Origin: Rhizobiaceae bacterium | GTDB taxonomy: Bacteria; Pseudomonadota; Alphaproteobacteria; Rhizobiales; Rhizobiaceae | Length of the DNA: 64,000 bases | Assembly: GCA_017643025.1 (NCBI GenBank) | Contig: JAEPOG010000002.1 | Location: 248,001 to 312,000, forward strand | Reading direction: 5' to 3' | Shown here: piece after piece, positions 18,912 through 28,102 of the stretch | How positions within the stretch are numbered: the stretch's first letter is position 1 | How the letters are laid out: each line of letters begins with the position of its first letter | The notes under the pieces: model-generated | What the model saw: only the letters and a program-made list of their open reading frames with translations | Databases searched by the model: none | Told to the model about the DNA's origin: nothing | Position numbers and translations under genes: made by a program

Positions 18912-19709
18912 CTACTGGCCGAGCTTGTACTCCAGGAACCACTTGGTGTTCAGCGCGTCGAGCGTGCCGTCGGCCTTCATTGCCGCGATGCCGGCATTCA
19001 ACGGTTCGACCAGGTCGGAACCCTTCGGGAAGATGAAACCGAAATCCTCGGAGCCGAGCGGGCCGCCGATGACCTTGAGCTTGCCGCCGGTCGACTCGAC
19101 ATAGCCGTTGGCCGCCACGCCGTCGGTCAGGATGAGATCGACATCGCCGGTAAGCAGCGCCTGCACGGTGGCGCCGAAGGTTTCGAACAGCTTGATGCGC
19201 GGATTGGCCTCGTCGCCATCTAGAATATCGTAAACTGAAACGTAGAAGGGCGTGGTGCCCGGCTGGGCTGCGATCAGCAGGCCTTCCTGAGCCGCGAATT
19301 CCTTCTCATCGGCGAAGCGGGCCTCGTCCGAGCGCACCAGCATGCGCATCTCGGAGTGCATGTAGGCGTCGGAGAAATCGACCTTCTCCCTGCGGTCCTC
19401 ACGTATGGTGATGCCGGTCATGCCCATGTCGTACTGGCCATCCGATACCGACTGGATCATCGCATCCCAGCTGGTGTTCTGGATTTCCACCGTGAAATTC
19501 AGGCGCTTGGACAGCTCGGCAATGGCGTCATATTCCCAGCCGATGGCATCGCCGGTTTTCGGATCGATGAACTGCAGTGGCGGATAGGCGTTTTCGGTGA
19601 CGACGACGACAGTGCGGCCGCCGAGGTCGGGCAGGGACTGCGCGCCGGCCTGGCTGGCCGTCAGCGACAGCGCCGCCGCAGCGGCGAGCGAAGCAAGAAT
19701 CCGGATCAT
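18912..19709 (-). CDS. Polar amino acid ABC transporter substrate-binding protein
   Basis: A 265-aa periplasmic binding protein of family 3. A signal peptide (about residues 1-23, ending SQAGA) is followed by two lobes with the family signatures [20 protein letters not shown] and [35 protein letters not shown] matches amino acid-binding proteins. ATG at 19709 has a good GAGGAG site 7 bases upstream. Substrate is probably a polar or charged amino acid or opine; not resolvable here. It is the first gene of the pair with the permease. Confidence 0.92.
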   Translation of the reverse strand: MIRILASLAAAAALSLTASQAGAQSLPDLGGRTVVVVTENAYPPLQFIDPKTGDAIGWEYDAIAELSKRLNFTVEIQNTSWDAMIQSVSDGQYDMGMTGITIREDRREKVDFSDAYMHSEMRMLVRSDEARFADEKEFAAQEGLLIAAQPGTTPFYVSVYDILDGDEANPRIKLFETFGATVQALLTGDVDLILTDGVAANGYVESTGGKLKVIGGPLGSEDFGFIFPKGSDLVEPLNAGIAAMKADGTLDALNTKWFLEYKLGQ

Positions 19710-19802
19710 GATGACGCTCCTCAACAGCATTTCCGGCTCTGCGGCCGGGCTGGCGTCACTCTAGCCGTCGAGCGCGGCTGCGCAAGCCGCTGGGCGCGAA
19801 GC

Positions 19803-20324
19803 CTATTGGTCCTCACTTTTGCTGTTGTCTCGTTTCAGCGCATCATCCCCATTGAGATTGAGGCGGTTTTCAAGATGCATCAGAAGCCAGAGGACCGTGA
19901 TGCCTAGACCGGTGGATAGAAGCGCGATCTGCCAGAAGCCGATGCCGGCGGCGAGACCCACAGCGCCGGCCAGCCACATGCCGGCCGCCGTGGTCAGGCC
20001 ATGGACCTCGCCACGGTTGAAAATGATGAAACCCGCCGCAAGGAACGCAACGCCGGCCGTCACCGCCTCGATCAATCGGATGGGATCGACGCGGACCGCG
20101 TCTTCCTGGAAGGGCGGTGCGTGTGCGACCTCGATGGTCAGCACCGCGGCGGTCGCGGCGGCTAGACAGACCAGAATGTGGGTGCGCAGGCCCGCCGGCC
20201 TGTGCCGCCATTCGCGCTCGAATCCGATTGCGGCGCCCAAAAGCGTGGCAAGCACCAGCCTGACCACGATGGCGTGGAACGGCGTATAGGTGGAGTTTTC
20301 AAGCGCTGCCAGAAGGGAGTCCAT
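19803..20324 (-). CDS. MgtC/SapB family membrane protein
   Basis: A 173-aa protein of the MgtC/SapB family. It carries the signature RLVLATLLGAAIGFEREWRHRPAGLRTHILVCLAAA-like region at the start, about four helices, and an acidic PPFQEDAVRVDPIRLIEAVTAG loop. Some members help growth in low magnesium or inside host cells by acting on F-ATPase; that role is not shown here. I chose ATG at 20324 (MDSLLAALENS) over 20345. No regulator or Mg2+-sensing leader is evident. Confidence 0.85.
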   Translation of the reverse strand: MDSLLAALENSTYTPFHAIVVRLVLATLLGAAIGFEREWRHRPAGLRTHILVCLAAATAAVLTIEVAHAPPFQEDAVRVDPIRLIEAVTAGVAFLAAGFIIFNRGEVHGLTTAAGMWLAGAVGLAAGIGFWQIALLSTGLGITVLWLLMHLENRLNLNGDDALKRDNSKSEDQ

Positions 20325-20396
20325 CGCATCTGCCTCGAATTGCAACCGCAGACAGCCTAGCTGCGGATTCAGGCCATTCGATGCACCGTTTAATTG

Positions 20397-20422
20397 AAAA
20401 GGCCGCGCAAAGCGCGGCCTTT
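20397..20422 (-). terminator. Rho-independent terminator of rplS
   Basis: On the minus strand just past the rplS stop, AAGGCCGCGC and GCGCGGCCTT form a 10-bp GC stem with a 3-4 base loop, followed by a short T run. The hairpin is nearly symmetric, so it could also stop transcripts from the other side. Confidence 0.85.
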
Positions 20423-20450
20423 CGATCTTTCGGCGTGTAACGGCACCAGC

Positions 20451-20966
20451 CTATTCGGTTGCCGCTGCCTCGGTCTTCTCCTGGGCGGCAGCTTCCGCGG
20501 CCTTCTCGGCGGCCAGCGCCTCGGCGGCGGCGACCTTCTCGGCGTCGAGCCGCGCCTTCTCCGCTGCAAGCGCCTGGCGCTCTTCCTCGTTCAGCTTGCG
20601 GGCGCGCACGCCGGTGTTCTCCGAAATGCGGGCCGACTTGCCGCGGCGGTCGCGCAGGTAATAGAGCTTGGCGCGGCGGACCTTGCCGCGGCGAACCATC
20701 TCGACGCCTTCGACCAGCGGCGAAAAGACCGGGAACACGCGCTCCACGCCCTCGCCGTAGGAAATCTTGCGGACGGTGAAATTCTCCTGGAAGCCCGAGC
20801 CGGAGCGGGCGATGCAGACGCCCTCGAAGGCCTGCACGCGGGTGCGGGTGCCCTCGGTGACGCGCACCTGGACGCGCACCGTGTCGCCGGGCTGGAATTC
20901 GGGAAGCTTGCGCTTTTCTTCGATCTTCGCGGCCTGCTCGGCCTCGAGCTGACGGATGATATCCAT
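20451..20966 (-). CDS. rplS: 50S ribosomal protein L19
   Basis: A 171-aa large-subunit protein at the 30S-50S interface. The conserved core (about residues 1-120) includes [32 protein letters not shown] and [17 protein letters not shown]. The remaining ~50 residues are an Ala/Glu/Lys-rich helical tail, an extension seen in alphaproteobacterial L19. In most bacteria rplS follows trmD directly; here an antisense TSUP gene separates them, so rplS must have its own promoter. Confidence 0.98.
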   Translation of the reverse strand: MDIIRQLEAEQAAKIEEKRKLPEFQPGDTVRVQVRVTEGTRTRVQAFEGVCIARSGSGFQENFTVRKISYGEGVERVFPVFSPLVEGVEMVRRGKVRRAKLYYLRDRRGKSARISENTGVRARKLNEEERQALAAEKARLDAEKVAAAEALAAEKAAEAAAQEKTEAAATE

Positions 20967-21116
20967 CGCTTCAACCTCTTCTTGTTCTCGACAGCCAGAG
21001 CGCCCGACACTCGCCGCGCAGTTCCTTGACCGCTTGGCTATGCCGTTCCGAGGAATGGCAGGGGCGAATACCCGTCTTTCGTTGACGGTTACCGGGGCTG
21101 TCCCGGATCGGCGGCG

Positions 21117-21145
21117 CTGTTACACGTTTCCGCAGGGTTTGTCAC
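21117..21145 (-). promoter_or_regulatory. Possible rplS promoter
   Basis: Minus-strand GTGACA (21140-21145) and TAACAG (21117-21122) are separated by 17 bases, a fair sigma-70-like match 150 bases upstream of rplS. The 290-base gap 20967-21256 between rplS and the divergent TSUP gene holds nothing else I can name. The TSUP gene reads the other way from the same gap. Assigned by spacing and match only. Confidence 0.35.
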
Positions 21146-21256
21146 GTCTCCGACAGCAACAAAATTTCGCAATGGCAGGGCTTCGGCATAGCGGATGGAG
21201 GGACCGCCAAGTACGAGGCGTTGCTTGCATCCATGCCGCAGCCCACTTAGGACGGT

Positions 21257-22033
21257 TTGCCAACAATCACAGACTGGCCCGCCTTGACGCTTCTCCTCGC
21301 CATTCTCCTGTTTCTTGCCGGGTTCGTATCAGGCGCTGTCAACGCGGTGGCGGGCGGCGGCACCTTCATAACCTTCGGCGCGCTGTCGCTGGCGGGCATT
21401 CCGCCCATCTCCGCCAATGCGACGTCCTCGATCGCCCAGTTTCCGGGCTATGTGTCATCGACGCTGGCCTACTGGTCGGACATTAAGGCGATGTGGCGCG
21501 GGGCGCTGGTGTTCTGCCTCGTATCGGCCGCGGGCGCGCTTGCCGGAGCGCTGATCCTTCTTTCCCTCGACAACCCGTCGTTCCGGGCGATGGTGCCCTG
21601 GCTGCTGATCGCGGCCACCGCGCTTTTCGCCGCCGGGCCATGGCTGAAACCGAAGCCACGCGAAGACGGCGCGCCATCCAACCCGCTCATGGGCCGCGTC
21701 GTGCAATTCGTCACATCGGTCTATGGCGGCTTCTTCGGCGCCGGAATGGGCATCATGATGCTGGCGACGCTTGGGCTGACCGAGCGCGGCGACTACCACC
21801 ACCTCAACGCGCTGAAAAACATGCTCTCCATCGTCATCGCGGCGGTGGCAATCGTGGTCTTCGTTTCCGGCGGGGTGGTCGCCTGGTACGAGGTGATCGT
21901 GATGATCCCCGGTGTCGCGGCGGGCGGCTATGCCGGCGTATGGGCCGCCAAGCGGGTGCCGCAGAACGCAGTGCGCGCTTTCGTCGTCGCCGTCGGCCTG
22001 TTCCTCGCCGGCTATTATTTCGTGACTGGCTGA
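21257..22033 (+). CDS. TSUP family (TauE/SafE) sulfite/anion permease
   Basis: A 258-aa integral membrane protein of the TSUP family, with an N-terminal repeat [20 protein letters not shown] and [20 protein letters not shown] typical of the family, and about eight helices. Members export sulfite, sulfoacetate or related anions. The start is TTG at 21257, as no ATG fits the family start. It lies on the + strand between rplS and trmD, which are both on the minus strand, and its 3' end overlaps trmD by 19 bases. Confidence 0.87.
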   Translation: MPTITDWPALTLLLAILLFLAGFVSGAVNAVAGGGTFITFGALSLAGIPPISANATSSIAQFPGYVSSTLAYWSDIKAMWRGALVFCLVSAAGALAGALILLSLDNPSFRAMVPWLLIAATALFAAGPWLKPKPREDGAPSNPLMGRVVQFVTSVYGGFFGAGMGIMMLATLGLTERGDYHHLNALKNMLSIVIAAVAIVVFVSGGVVAWYEVIVMIPGVAAGGYAGVWAAKRVPQNAVRAFVVAVGLFLAGYYFVTG

Positions 22034-22719
22034 GGCCTTTTCGCCAGCAGGTCGGGCCGACGCTTCGCCGTCAGTCTCTCGGCCTGTTCGCGTCGCCAGG
22101 CGGCGATCCGTGCGTGATTGCCGGACAGCAGAACGTCTGGAATTGGCGTGCCCTCAAAGTCCTGCGGGCGCGTGTAGTGCGGATGCTCCAGCAGCCCGCC
22201 TTCGAAGCTTTCTTCCTCGCCCGACGCCTCGTTGCCCATGACGCCCGGCAGCAGCCGCACCACCGCATCGAGCAGCACCTGGGCCGCCGGTTCACCTCCC
22301 GACAGGATGTAGTCGCCGACCGAGACCTCCTCGAGGCCGCGGCTTTCGATGACGCGCTGGTCGACGCCCTCGAAGCGCCCGCACAGGATGAGCGCGCCGG
22401 GACCGCCGGCAAGCTCGCGCACACGGGCCTGCGTCAACGACGCACCGCGCGGGCTCATCAGCAGGCGTGGCCGGAGGTCGCCTGCCGGTGACGAAGCGTC
22501 GATGGCTTTTGCAAGTACATCGGCGCGCATCACCATGCCGGCGCCGCCGCCGGCCGGCGTGTCGTCGACATTGCGGTGCTTGCCCTCGGCGAAATCGCGG
22601 ATCTGGACTGTTTCGAGCGACCATGCGCCCTCGCCCAGCGCTCGGCCGGCGAGCGAATGGCCCAGCATACCCGGAAACATCTCCGGATAGAGCGTGAGAA
22701 CGGTAGCGCGGAATGTCAC
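22015..22719 (-). CDS. trmD: tRNA (guanine-37-N1)-methyltransferase
   Basis: A 234-aa SPOUT methyltransferase that makes m1G37 and prevents frameshifting. The trefoil-knot motifs are present ([16 protein letters not shown] near residue 112, [14 protein letters not shown] near 132). The start is GTG at 22719 overlapping the rimM stop (GTGA), so it is coupled to rimM. Its Arg/Lys-rich C-terminus overlaps the convergent TSUP gene by 19 bases. Confidence 0.96.
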   Translation of the reverse strand: MTFRATVLTLYPEMFPGMLGHSLAGRALGEGAWSLETVQIRDFAEGKHRNVDDTPAGGGAGMVMRADVLAKAIDASSPAGDLRPRLLMSPRGASLTQARVRELAGGPGALILCGRFEGVDQRVIESRGLEEVSVGDYILSGGEPAAQVLLDAVVRLLPGVMGNEASGEEESFEGGLLEHPHYTRPQDFEGTPIPDVLLSGNHARIAAWRREQAERLTAKRRPDLLAKRPQPVTK

Positions 22720-23321
22720 CGGTTGCCGCCCGCATCCTTCGGGCCGCGCGGACGGCGGCGGGGATCGTAGTCCGGCGCATCGCCGGGGATGTCGTCCTCA
22801 TCCTCTGAGTCGAGGAGCCCGGCGGCAGCGGGATCGACCGTCACGGCGCCGCCGTTCAGGTCGATCTCCGGCACCGCATCCCGGGTGAACGGAATAAGCA
22901 CCGTGCCGCCTTCGGAGCGCTCGATTTCCATGATGTCGCCGCCGCCGAAATCGTGGAATGCCGTTATGCGGCCGATCAGGGCGTTGGCGTCGTCGCGCAC
23001 GGCCAGACCGATCAGGTCGGCATGGTAGAACTCGTCTTCCTCGAGATCGTCGGGGAGCTGCGCGCGGTCGACGAACAGCGCGGTTCCATTGAGCGCCTCG
23101 GCGGCGTTGCGGTCGCCGACCTGACGGAAGCGGACCACGACGACGTTCTTGGCGGGCCTGATGTCGGTTATGTCGAACTGCCGGCCGTCCTCGGCGAAAA
23201 GCGGGCCGTAATCGCCCAGCGCCAGCGGGTCGCCGGTGTAGGTCTTGACGCGCAATTCGCCGCGTATGCCGTGCGGCGCGCCGATTACCGCCATCTGCAC
23301 CGGGTTTTTCGGTCTGGACAT
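22716..23321 (-). CDS. rimM: Ribosome maturation factor RimM
   Basis: A 201-aa 30S maturation factor that binds ribosomal protein S19. An N-terminal RimM domain ([19 protein letters not shown] at about 8-26) is followed by a PRC-barrel (about 95-165). An acidic/basic tail ([20 protein letters not shown]) completes the protein. ATG at 23319-23321 gives the usual length; the longer open frame reaching 24398 has no family match. rpsP, normally next upstream, is absent; instead xerC is divergent. Confidence 0.94.
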   Translation of the reverse strand: MSRPKNPVQMAVIGAPHGIRGELRVKTYTGDPLALGDYGPLFAEDGRQFDITDIRPAKNVVVVRFRQVGDRNAAEALNGTALFVDRAQLPDDLEEDEFYHADLIGLAVRDDANALIGRITAFHDFGGGDIMEIERSEGGTVLIPFTRDAVPEIDLNGGAVTVDPAAAGLLDSEDEDDIPGDAPDYDPRRRPRGPKDAGGNR

Positions 23322-23432
23322 GCCCGTTTCCTCGCCAAACGGCGTAGCCCTCCCCACGCGGCTTTTCAACCTTGTGGTTTCACCGGATGATAACCCGGTT
23401 GGGGCAATGTCGGCGCAGGGATTGTCGGGATC

Positions 23433-24383
23433 ATGGCCGAATACATCGTCACCGCGAAACAAGACCTGGCAGCAGCGCGCTCCGCATGGCTGGACTCGCT
23501 CGCCGCCGAGCGGCGCATGGCCGATCTGACCGTTGAGGCCTATGAGCGCGACACGCGGCAGTTTCTCGCCTTCCTCACCGGCCATTTGGGCGAGCCGCCC
23601 GGGCTGTCGGACATCGCCGACCTGAAAGCGATCGACCTGCGCGCGTTCCTGGCGGCGCGGCGAAACGACGGCGTCGGCGCCCGCTCGCTGGGGCGGGGGT
23701 TGGCCGGTATACGCTCGCTGCTCAGGTTCCTTGAGCGGCGGGGGTTGGCGAACGCGGCCGGCGCCACCGCCATCCGCGCCCCGCGCAAGCCGAAATCGCT
23801 GCCCAAGCCGCTGACTGCGGCAGACGCCAGGCGGGCCATTTCGGCCCACGAGCAGCTGGCCGAGGAGCCGTGGATCGCGGCGCGCAATGCCGCCGTTCTG
23901 ACGCTGCTCTATGGCTGCGGGCTGCGCATTTCGGAGGCGCTTGGGCTGACGGCGGATCAGATATCGGAACGCAGCGAGCCGGTGCTGCGGGTCGCGGGCA
24001 AGGGCGGCAAGACGCGACTGGTGCCGGTGCTGCCGGCGGCGGTCGCGGCAATCGCCGAGTACAAGCGGCTTTGCATTTATGCGCTCGAACCCGGCAAACC
24101 GCTGTTTCGCGGCGCGCGGGGCGGGACGCTGGCACCGGCGATCATCCAGCGCGAAATGAAGAAACTGCGTTCGGCGCTTGGCCTGCCGGACAGTGCCACG
24201 CCGCATGCACTCCGGCACTCTTTCGCCACGCATCTGCTCGGGCGCGGCGGGGACTTGCGGGCCATCCAGGAACTTCTCGGCCACGCAAGCCTGTCGACAA
24301 CGCAGATCTACACCGGCGTCGACACTGAAAGGCTTCTGGCAGCCTATGACGCCGCGCATCCCCGCGCCCGCGGTGCGGCTTAA
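23433..24383 (+). CDS. xerC: Tyrosine recombinase XerC
   Basis: A 316-aa tyrosine recombinase, partner of XerD in dif recombination. The N-terminal SAM-like domain (about 12-100) contains WLDSLAAERRMADLTVEAYERD. Catalytic residues lie in GCGLRISEALGL (Arg), GKGGKTRLVPVLP (Lys), HALRHSFATHLL, LLGHASLSTTQIYTGVD (His and Tyr). It starts 110 bases from divergent rimM and stands alone on the + strand. The assignment as XerC rather than a phage integrase rests on length, family signatures and lack of any mobile element nearby. Confidence 0.9.
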   Translation: MAEYIVTAKQDLAAARSAWLDSLAAERRMADLTVEAYERDTRQFLAFLTGHLGEPPGLSDIADLKAIDLRAFLAARRNDGVGARSLGRGLAGIRSLLRFLERRGLANAAGATAIRAPRKPKSLPKPLTAADARRAISAHEQLAEEPWIAARNAAVLTLLYGCGLRISEALGLTADQISERSEPVLRVAGKGGKTRLVPVLPAAVAAIAEYKRLCIYALEPGKPLFRGARGGTLAPAIIQREMKKLRSALGLPDSATPHALRHSFATHLLGRGGDLRAIQELLGHASLSTTQIYTGVDTERLLAAYDAAHPRARGAA

Positions 24384-24418
24384 CTCTTTTGCTGCCATTC
24401 GCGCCTAATGTCGCGGCG

Positions 24419-25483
24419 ATGAAGACTATCGCTCGAACCGTGGCTTTGGACCGCATCGCGCTCGGCCTGCTCGCACTGGCGAACTGGCTGCTGGTGGCCG
24501 GCGTACTGGCCGTATTTCTTGTCATGCAGCGGCCTGCAGCCGCCGAAGAAGCGGCATGTGGCGGCGAAAACCTGCTTGCCGCCATGGAGCGCGACGATCC
24601 CGCTCAGGTGGCGGCGCTGAAGGCAGAAGCGGCAGCAACGCCCAATGGAGAGGGTTTGCTGTGGCGCATCGAGACTGAGGGCGCTCCGCCCTCATGGCTC
24701 TTCGGCACCATGCACATGACCGATCCGCGCGTTGTTTCGCTGCCGGAACGAGCCAGTGAGGCGTTCGACCAGGCCCGTCTCGTCGTGATCGAGACCACCG
24801 ACATTCTCGATCCGGCGAAAATGACGGCCGCGATGATGGCGCAGCCTGAACTCATGATGTTCACCGGGTCCGAGACGCTATCCTCCCTCATTGCGGAGGA
24901 AGATCACGCGATGGTTTCGAAGGCGCTTGCCGAGCGCGGCATTCCGCTGGCGACGGTCGAGAAGATGAAGCCCTGGATCATCGCGGCGCTTGTTGCGCTG
25001 CCGGCTTGCGAACTGGCGCGCAAGGCAGCCGGCGGCGACGTGCTCGACGAGCAACTGGCGGCGGACGCGATGGCAGCCGGCAAGGAACTTGCCGGGCTGG
25101 AGACGGCGGTCAGCCAGCTGGAAGCGATGGCGTCGCTACCAATGTCGCTGCACATCGACGGTCTGGTCGAGACCCTGCGGCTTGGCGACCGCATGGACGA
25201 CGTCATGGAAACGATGATCCAGCTCTACCTCGCGGGCGAAACTGGTCTGTTCTGGCCGTTCTTCCACGCCGTACTGCCGGAATCCGACGATGAGACAGGC
25301 GCTTATGCCGATTTTCAGGAAACGATGGTCGTCGCGCGCAACCGGGGCATGGCCGAAAGCGCGATGCCGATGATCAGGGAAGGCGGCGCGTTCATTGCCG
25401 TCGGCGCCCTTCATCTGCCTGGGCCGGAGGGGCTGGTTGCGCTTCTGCGCGACAGTGGATTGACCGTCGAGCCCGTCCGCTGA
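24419..25483 (+). CDS. TraB/GumN family protein
   Basis: A 354-aa protein with an N-terminal hydrophobic segment (about residues 14-37) ending near RPAAAEEAACG, then a TraB/GumN (gumN) domain. The first conserved motif, LFGTMHMTDPR near 95, and the final G-x-H motif in FIAVGALHLPGPEGL near 335 are visible; both are metal-binding in the EreA/TraB superfamily. Family roles range from pheromone inactivation to suspected metalloprotease; here unknown. ATG at 24419 is preferred over 24389, as it opens directly before the hydrophobic segment. Confidence 0.85.
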   Translation: MKTIARTVALDRIALGLLALANWLLVAGVLAVFLVMQRPAAAEEAACGGENLLAAMERDDPAQVAALKAEAAATPNGEGLLWRIETEGAPPSWLFGTMHMTDPRVVSLPERASEAFDQARLVVIETTDILDPAKMTAAMMAQPELMMFTGSETLSSLIAEEDHAMVSKALAERGIPLATVEKMKPWIIAALVALPACELARKAAGGDVLDEQLAADAMAAGKELAGLETAVSQLEAMASLPMSLHIDGLVETLRLGDRMDDVMETMIQLYLAGETGLFWPFFHAVLPESDDETGAYADFQETMVVARNRGMAESAMPMIREGGAFIAVGALHLPGPEGLVALLRDSGLTVEPVR

Positions 25484-25582
25484 CGTAACAGCCGGACATC
25501 ATATTTGAAGCGCTGAAACGCGAGCGGGCCGTATTCGCTGCCCATATCTGACGCTCCCGCAGGTGAAACTGGGAGTGAGACG

Positions 25583-25909
25583 ATGAACAACGATCCGAAA
25601 TATCGAGACCCGCTCTACCCTGTGAACCCCGGGCTGGGTGACCGGCCCTATGTGGAGCGTCCGGAAATCCATTCCGGCAGCGGCCGCGCCAGCGCGGCGA
25701 TCGCCCTGATGCTGATCGCGCTGTTCGTGGTCGGACTGGTCGTTTTCTCAAGCGGCACCGACGTCGATCCGACGCAGACGGCATCGCCCGGCATCGACCG
25801 GCAGGAAGAAACGATCCCGCCGATCAGACAGCTGGAGCCCGCACCGGAAACCGGTGCTGATGACCCGGCGGCCGCTCCGGCGCCGACCGAGCCGGCGCCC
25901 AGCGAGTAA
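25583..25909 (+). CDS. Hypothetical single-pass membrane protein
   Basis: A 108-aa protein with a polar N-terminal third (RDPLYPVNPGLGDRPYVERP), one transmembrane helix (about residues 38-57) and a Pro/Ala/Glu-rich tail of low complexity that would face the periplasm. I do not recognise a family. A strong hairpin lies 11 bases after the stop, so it is probably a monocistronic unit. Confidence 0.65.
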   Translation: MNNDPKYRDPLYPVNPGLGDRPYVERPEIHSGSGRASAAIALMLIALFVVGLVVFSSGTDVDPTQTASPGIDRQEETIPPIRQLEPAPETGADDPAAAPAPTEPAPSE

Positions 25910-25920
25910 CAGGCCAGTTG

Positions 25921-25947
25921 TGCGACCGCGGCATTGCCGCGGTCGCA
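25921..25947. terminator. Terminator-like hairpin between convergent genes
   Basis: A perfect 12-bp inverted repeat, TGCGACCGCGGC and its complement around a 3-base ATT loop, sits between the convergent 108-aa protein gene and asd. It lacks a long T tract on either strand but its position and stability suggest bidirectional termination. Confidence 0.75.
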
Positions 25948-25961
25948 TCACGTTTGAGGTA

Positions 25962-26996
25962 TCAGGCTGCCTGCCGCTTCGGCTGGATCAGGCCGCGCGC
26001 GACCAGCAACTCGGCGATCTGGATGGCATTGAGCGCTGCGCCCTTGCGCAGATTGTCGGAAACGACCCACATGTTCAGCCCATTGTCGAGCGTGGAATCC
26101 TCGCGGATTCGCGAGATGTAGGTCGCGTCCTCGCCGGCCGATTCGTAGGGCGTGACGTAGCCGCCGTCCTCGCGCTTGTCGATGACCAGGCAGCCGGGCG
26201 CCTCGCGCAGGATTTCCCGCGCCTCGTCGGCGGTGATCGGCCCCTCGAACTCGATGTTAACGGCTTCCGAATGGCCGATGAAGACAGGCACGCGCACGCA
26301 TGTGGCGGTCAGCTTGATCTTCGGATCGAGCATCTTCTTGGTTTCGGCCACCATCTTCCATTCCTCCTTGGTCGAGCCGTCTTCCATGAAGACGTCGATG
26401 TGGGGAATGACGTTGAAGGCAATGCGCTTGGTGAACTTCTTCGCCTCGACCGGGTCGGTTACGAATACCGCGCGGGTCTGCGTGAAGAGTTCGTCCATGC
26501 CGTCCTTGCCAGCGCCGGAAACCGACTGGTAGGTGGCGACAACGATGCGCCTGATGCGCACGCGGTCGTGTAGCGGCTTCAGCGCAACGACGAGCTGCGC
26601 TGTCGAGCAGTTCGGATTGGCGATGATGTTCTTCTTGCGGAAGCCGTCGATGGCGTCCGGATTCACTTCCGGCACGATCAGAGGCACCTCGGCGTCGTAT
26701 CGCCAGGCGGACGAATTATCGATGACGACACAGCCCTGGCGGCCGATCTTCGGCGACCATTCCTTCGACACCGAGCCCCCCGCCGACATCAGGCAGATGT
26801 CCGTGTCGGAGAAGTCGTAGGCGTCCAGTGCCTTCACCTTCAGCGTGCGGTCGCCATAGGAGACTTCGGTGCCGACGGAGCGGCGCGACGCCAGCGGCAC
26901 GACCTCGTCGGCGGGAAAGCCGCGCTCTTCGAGAATGTTGAGCATTTCCCGGCCGACATTGCCGGTGGCGCCCGCGACTGCAATCTTGAAACCCAT
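25962..26996 (-). CDS. asd: Aspartate-semialdehyde dehydrogenase
   Basis: A 344-aa NADPH-dependent enzyme that reduces aspartyl phosphate to the semialdehyde, feeding lysine/DAP, threonine and methionine synthesis. The N-terminal Rossmann motif GATGNVGREML, the active-site Cys in IANPNCSTAQLVVALKPLH near residue 130, and the QSVSGAGKDGMDEL segment are intact. ATG at 26996 is the family start; the open frame extends to 27263 without similarity. The gene is monocistronic by spacing. Confidence 0.97.
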   Translation of the reverse strand: MGFKIAVAGATGNVGREMLNILEERGFPADEVVPLASRRSVGTEVSYGDRTLKVKALDAYDFSDTDICLMSAGGSVSKEWSPKIGRQGCVVIDNSSAWRYDAEVPLIVPEVNPDAIDGFRKKNIIANPNCSTAQLVVALKPLHDRVRIRRIVVATYQSVSGAGKDGMDELFTQTRAVFVTDPVEAKKFTKRIAFNVIPHIDVFMEDGSTKEEWKMVAETKKMLDPKIKLTATCVRVPVFIGHSEAVNIEFEGPITADEAREILREAPGCLVIDKREDGGYVTPYESAGEDATYISRIREDSTLDNGLNMWVVSDNLRKGAALNAIQIAELLVARGLIQPKRQAA

Positions 26997-27377
26997 GTTG
27001 ATGTCCGTCCTCTGATCCTCTCCGCTTCGCCGTTGCGCCCGTGCCGTCTCGGCGGGCTTCCGGCTCCTGCCCCGGCGGTCCCGGGGAGAGAGCGGGCGGC
27101 CTACGGGGTCAGACCTTGGTGGTCTTCGTTTTGGCCGTCGTTTTGGTGAGGAATGCGGATGGGACCGCGCCGGCATTTTGCCGAGCGATGGCATGCTTCG
27201 CGCTGACAGGCAGAAGACCGTGCATTCGTCCGCTCCACAGCGATGCAACATTCCGCACCGCAACCTCGCCGCTAATGACGCCGTTCGCGTGAAGAGTCAA
27301 TCGGATGCACGCATTGACGATGCCCCCTGGGGTTCCTAGGTCCCCTATGGACGGTGGGCTGCAGCATGGAGACCGAC
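26997..27377. other. 380-base spacer, no confident gene
   Basis: The region upstream of asd and of the 166-aa protein gene holds GC-rich hairpin-prone sequence near 27060-27100 and a minus-strand 63-codon open frame (27109-27300, TTG start) ending in a Lys/Thr-rich tail. That frame has no recognisable domain and no convincing ribosome binding site, so I do not call it. It probably contains the asd promoter. Confidence 0.5.
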
Positions 27378-27878
27378 ATGGCCACCGAGAAACAGAAGGC
27401 AGCAGCCAAGCGCAACATCAAGAAAGCACAGGCCGCCTGGAGCGGCATGTCGTCCCGGCAGCGCGCCCTCGCACAGCCCGGCGGGCGCGACCGGGCCAAA
27501 CCCGGGTCGACCGGGGAAGGCGACTTCTACCACGTCGAGGTTCGCCCCAAAGGCGAGTTTCAGACCTTCCGCACGCAGGATGTGGGGGATGAGGGCGGTA
27601 TCGAACGGGTGGCGGGACAGCGCACCAGCGGCTCGTGGGATACGCAGAAATGGCTCATCTCGAAGAAGATGGCGCATGTCGAGGATGGCAGGCTTGTTGC
27701 CGACCATAAGGATGCAAAGGGCGTTCTGGACGATCTCGGGTCGCCCGCCGAGCACATCAGCGCCGACCGTTTCAAGGCAAAGCCACGGCCCAACGTGCCA
27801 GAAAGCGAAAAGCCGACCGAGGCCCAGAAGGAAGCACGCCAGCGCAATATCAAGAAGGCTCAGGCGGCCCGTCATTGA
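27378..27878 (+). CDS. Hypothetical basic protein with repeated terminal motif
   Basis: A 166-aa Lys/Arg-rich protein with a duplicated terminal motif: RNIKKAQAA occurs at residues 12-20 and again at 156-164, near both ends. Between them is a compact domain containing FYHVEVRPKGEFQTFRTQDVG and WLISKKMAHVEDGRL. The motif looks like a helical, nucleic-acid- or ribosome-like basic segment, but that is inference. ATG at 27378 has GGAGA 5 bases upstream. It is followed 10 bases later by the 49-aa membrane peptide, so the two form a likely operon. Function unknown. Confidence 0.75.
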   Translation: MATEKQKAAAKRNIKKAQAAWSGMSSRQRALAQPGGRDRAKPGSTGEGDFYHVEVRPKGEFQTFRTQDVGDEGGIERVAGQRTSGSWDTQKWLISKKMAHVEDGRLVADHKDAKGVLDDLGSPAEHISADRFKAKPRPNVPESEKPTEAQKEARQRNIKKAQAARH

Positions 27879-27888
27879 GGTTCCTACG

Positions 27889-28038
27889 ATGGCCGATAAC
27901 CAAAAAGCGCCTGAATTCTCCGGGCGTGACACACGCCAGGGCGAAATCATACTGCGCACGCGATGGCGCCGGATCGTATTTATCGCCGGGCTGATCGGAA
28001 TCGGTGCGATTGCCTTGTTGCTGAGTTGCTCTGCCTGA
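27889..28038 (+). CDS. 49-aa single-pass membrane peptide
   Basis: This short gene starts 10 bases after the preceding stop, with GAGG 8-9 bases upstream of ATG. The first 28 residues are polar and basic (SGRDTRQGEIILRTRWRR); the rest is one membrane helix (IVFIAGLIGIGAIALLLSC) ending CSA. No family is recognised. Its placement between two unusual small proteins suggests a shared role. Confidence 0.65.
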   Translation: MADNQKAPEFSGRDTRQGEIILRTRWRRIVFIAGLIGIGAIALLLSCSA

Positions 28039-28102
28039 CCGCCCCGGATTGACAGGGTCGACGGCGGAGGGGAACCTCGGCCATCGACCCCGGGGGTGGC
28101 CA

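Noticed and set aside
8495-24383. xerD and xerC as signs of a mobile element or integrase
   Set aside because: Lengths, motifs and neighbours fit the housekeeping dif recombinases; no attachment repeats, phage genes or transposase are present.
27109-27300. A 63-codon minus-strand frame upstream of asd with a Lys/Thr-rich end
   Set aside because: TTG start, no ribosome binding site, no similarity I can recognise.
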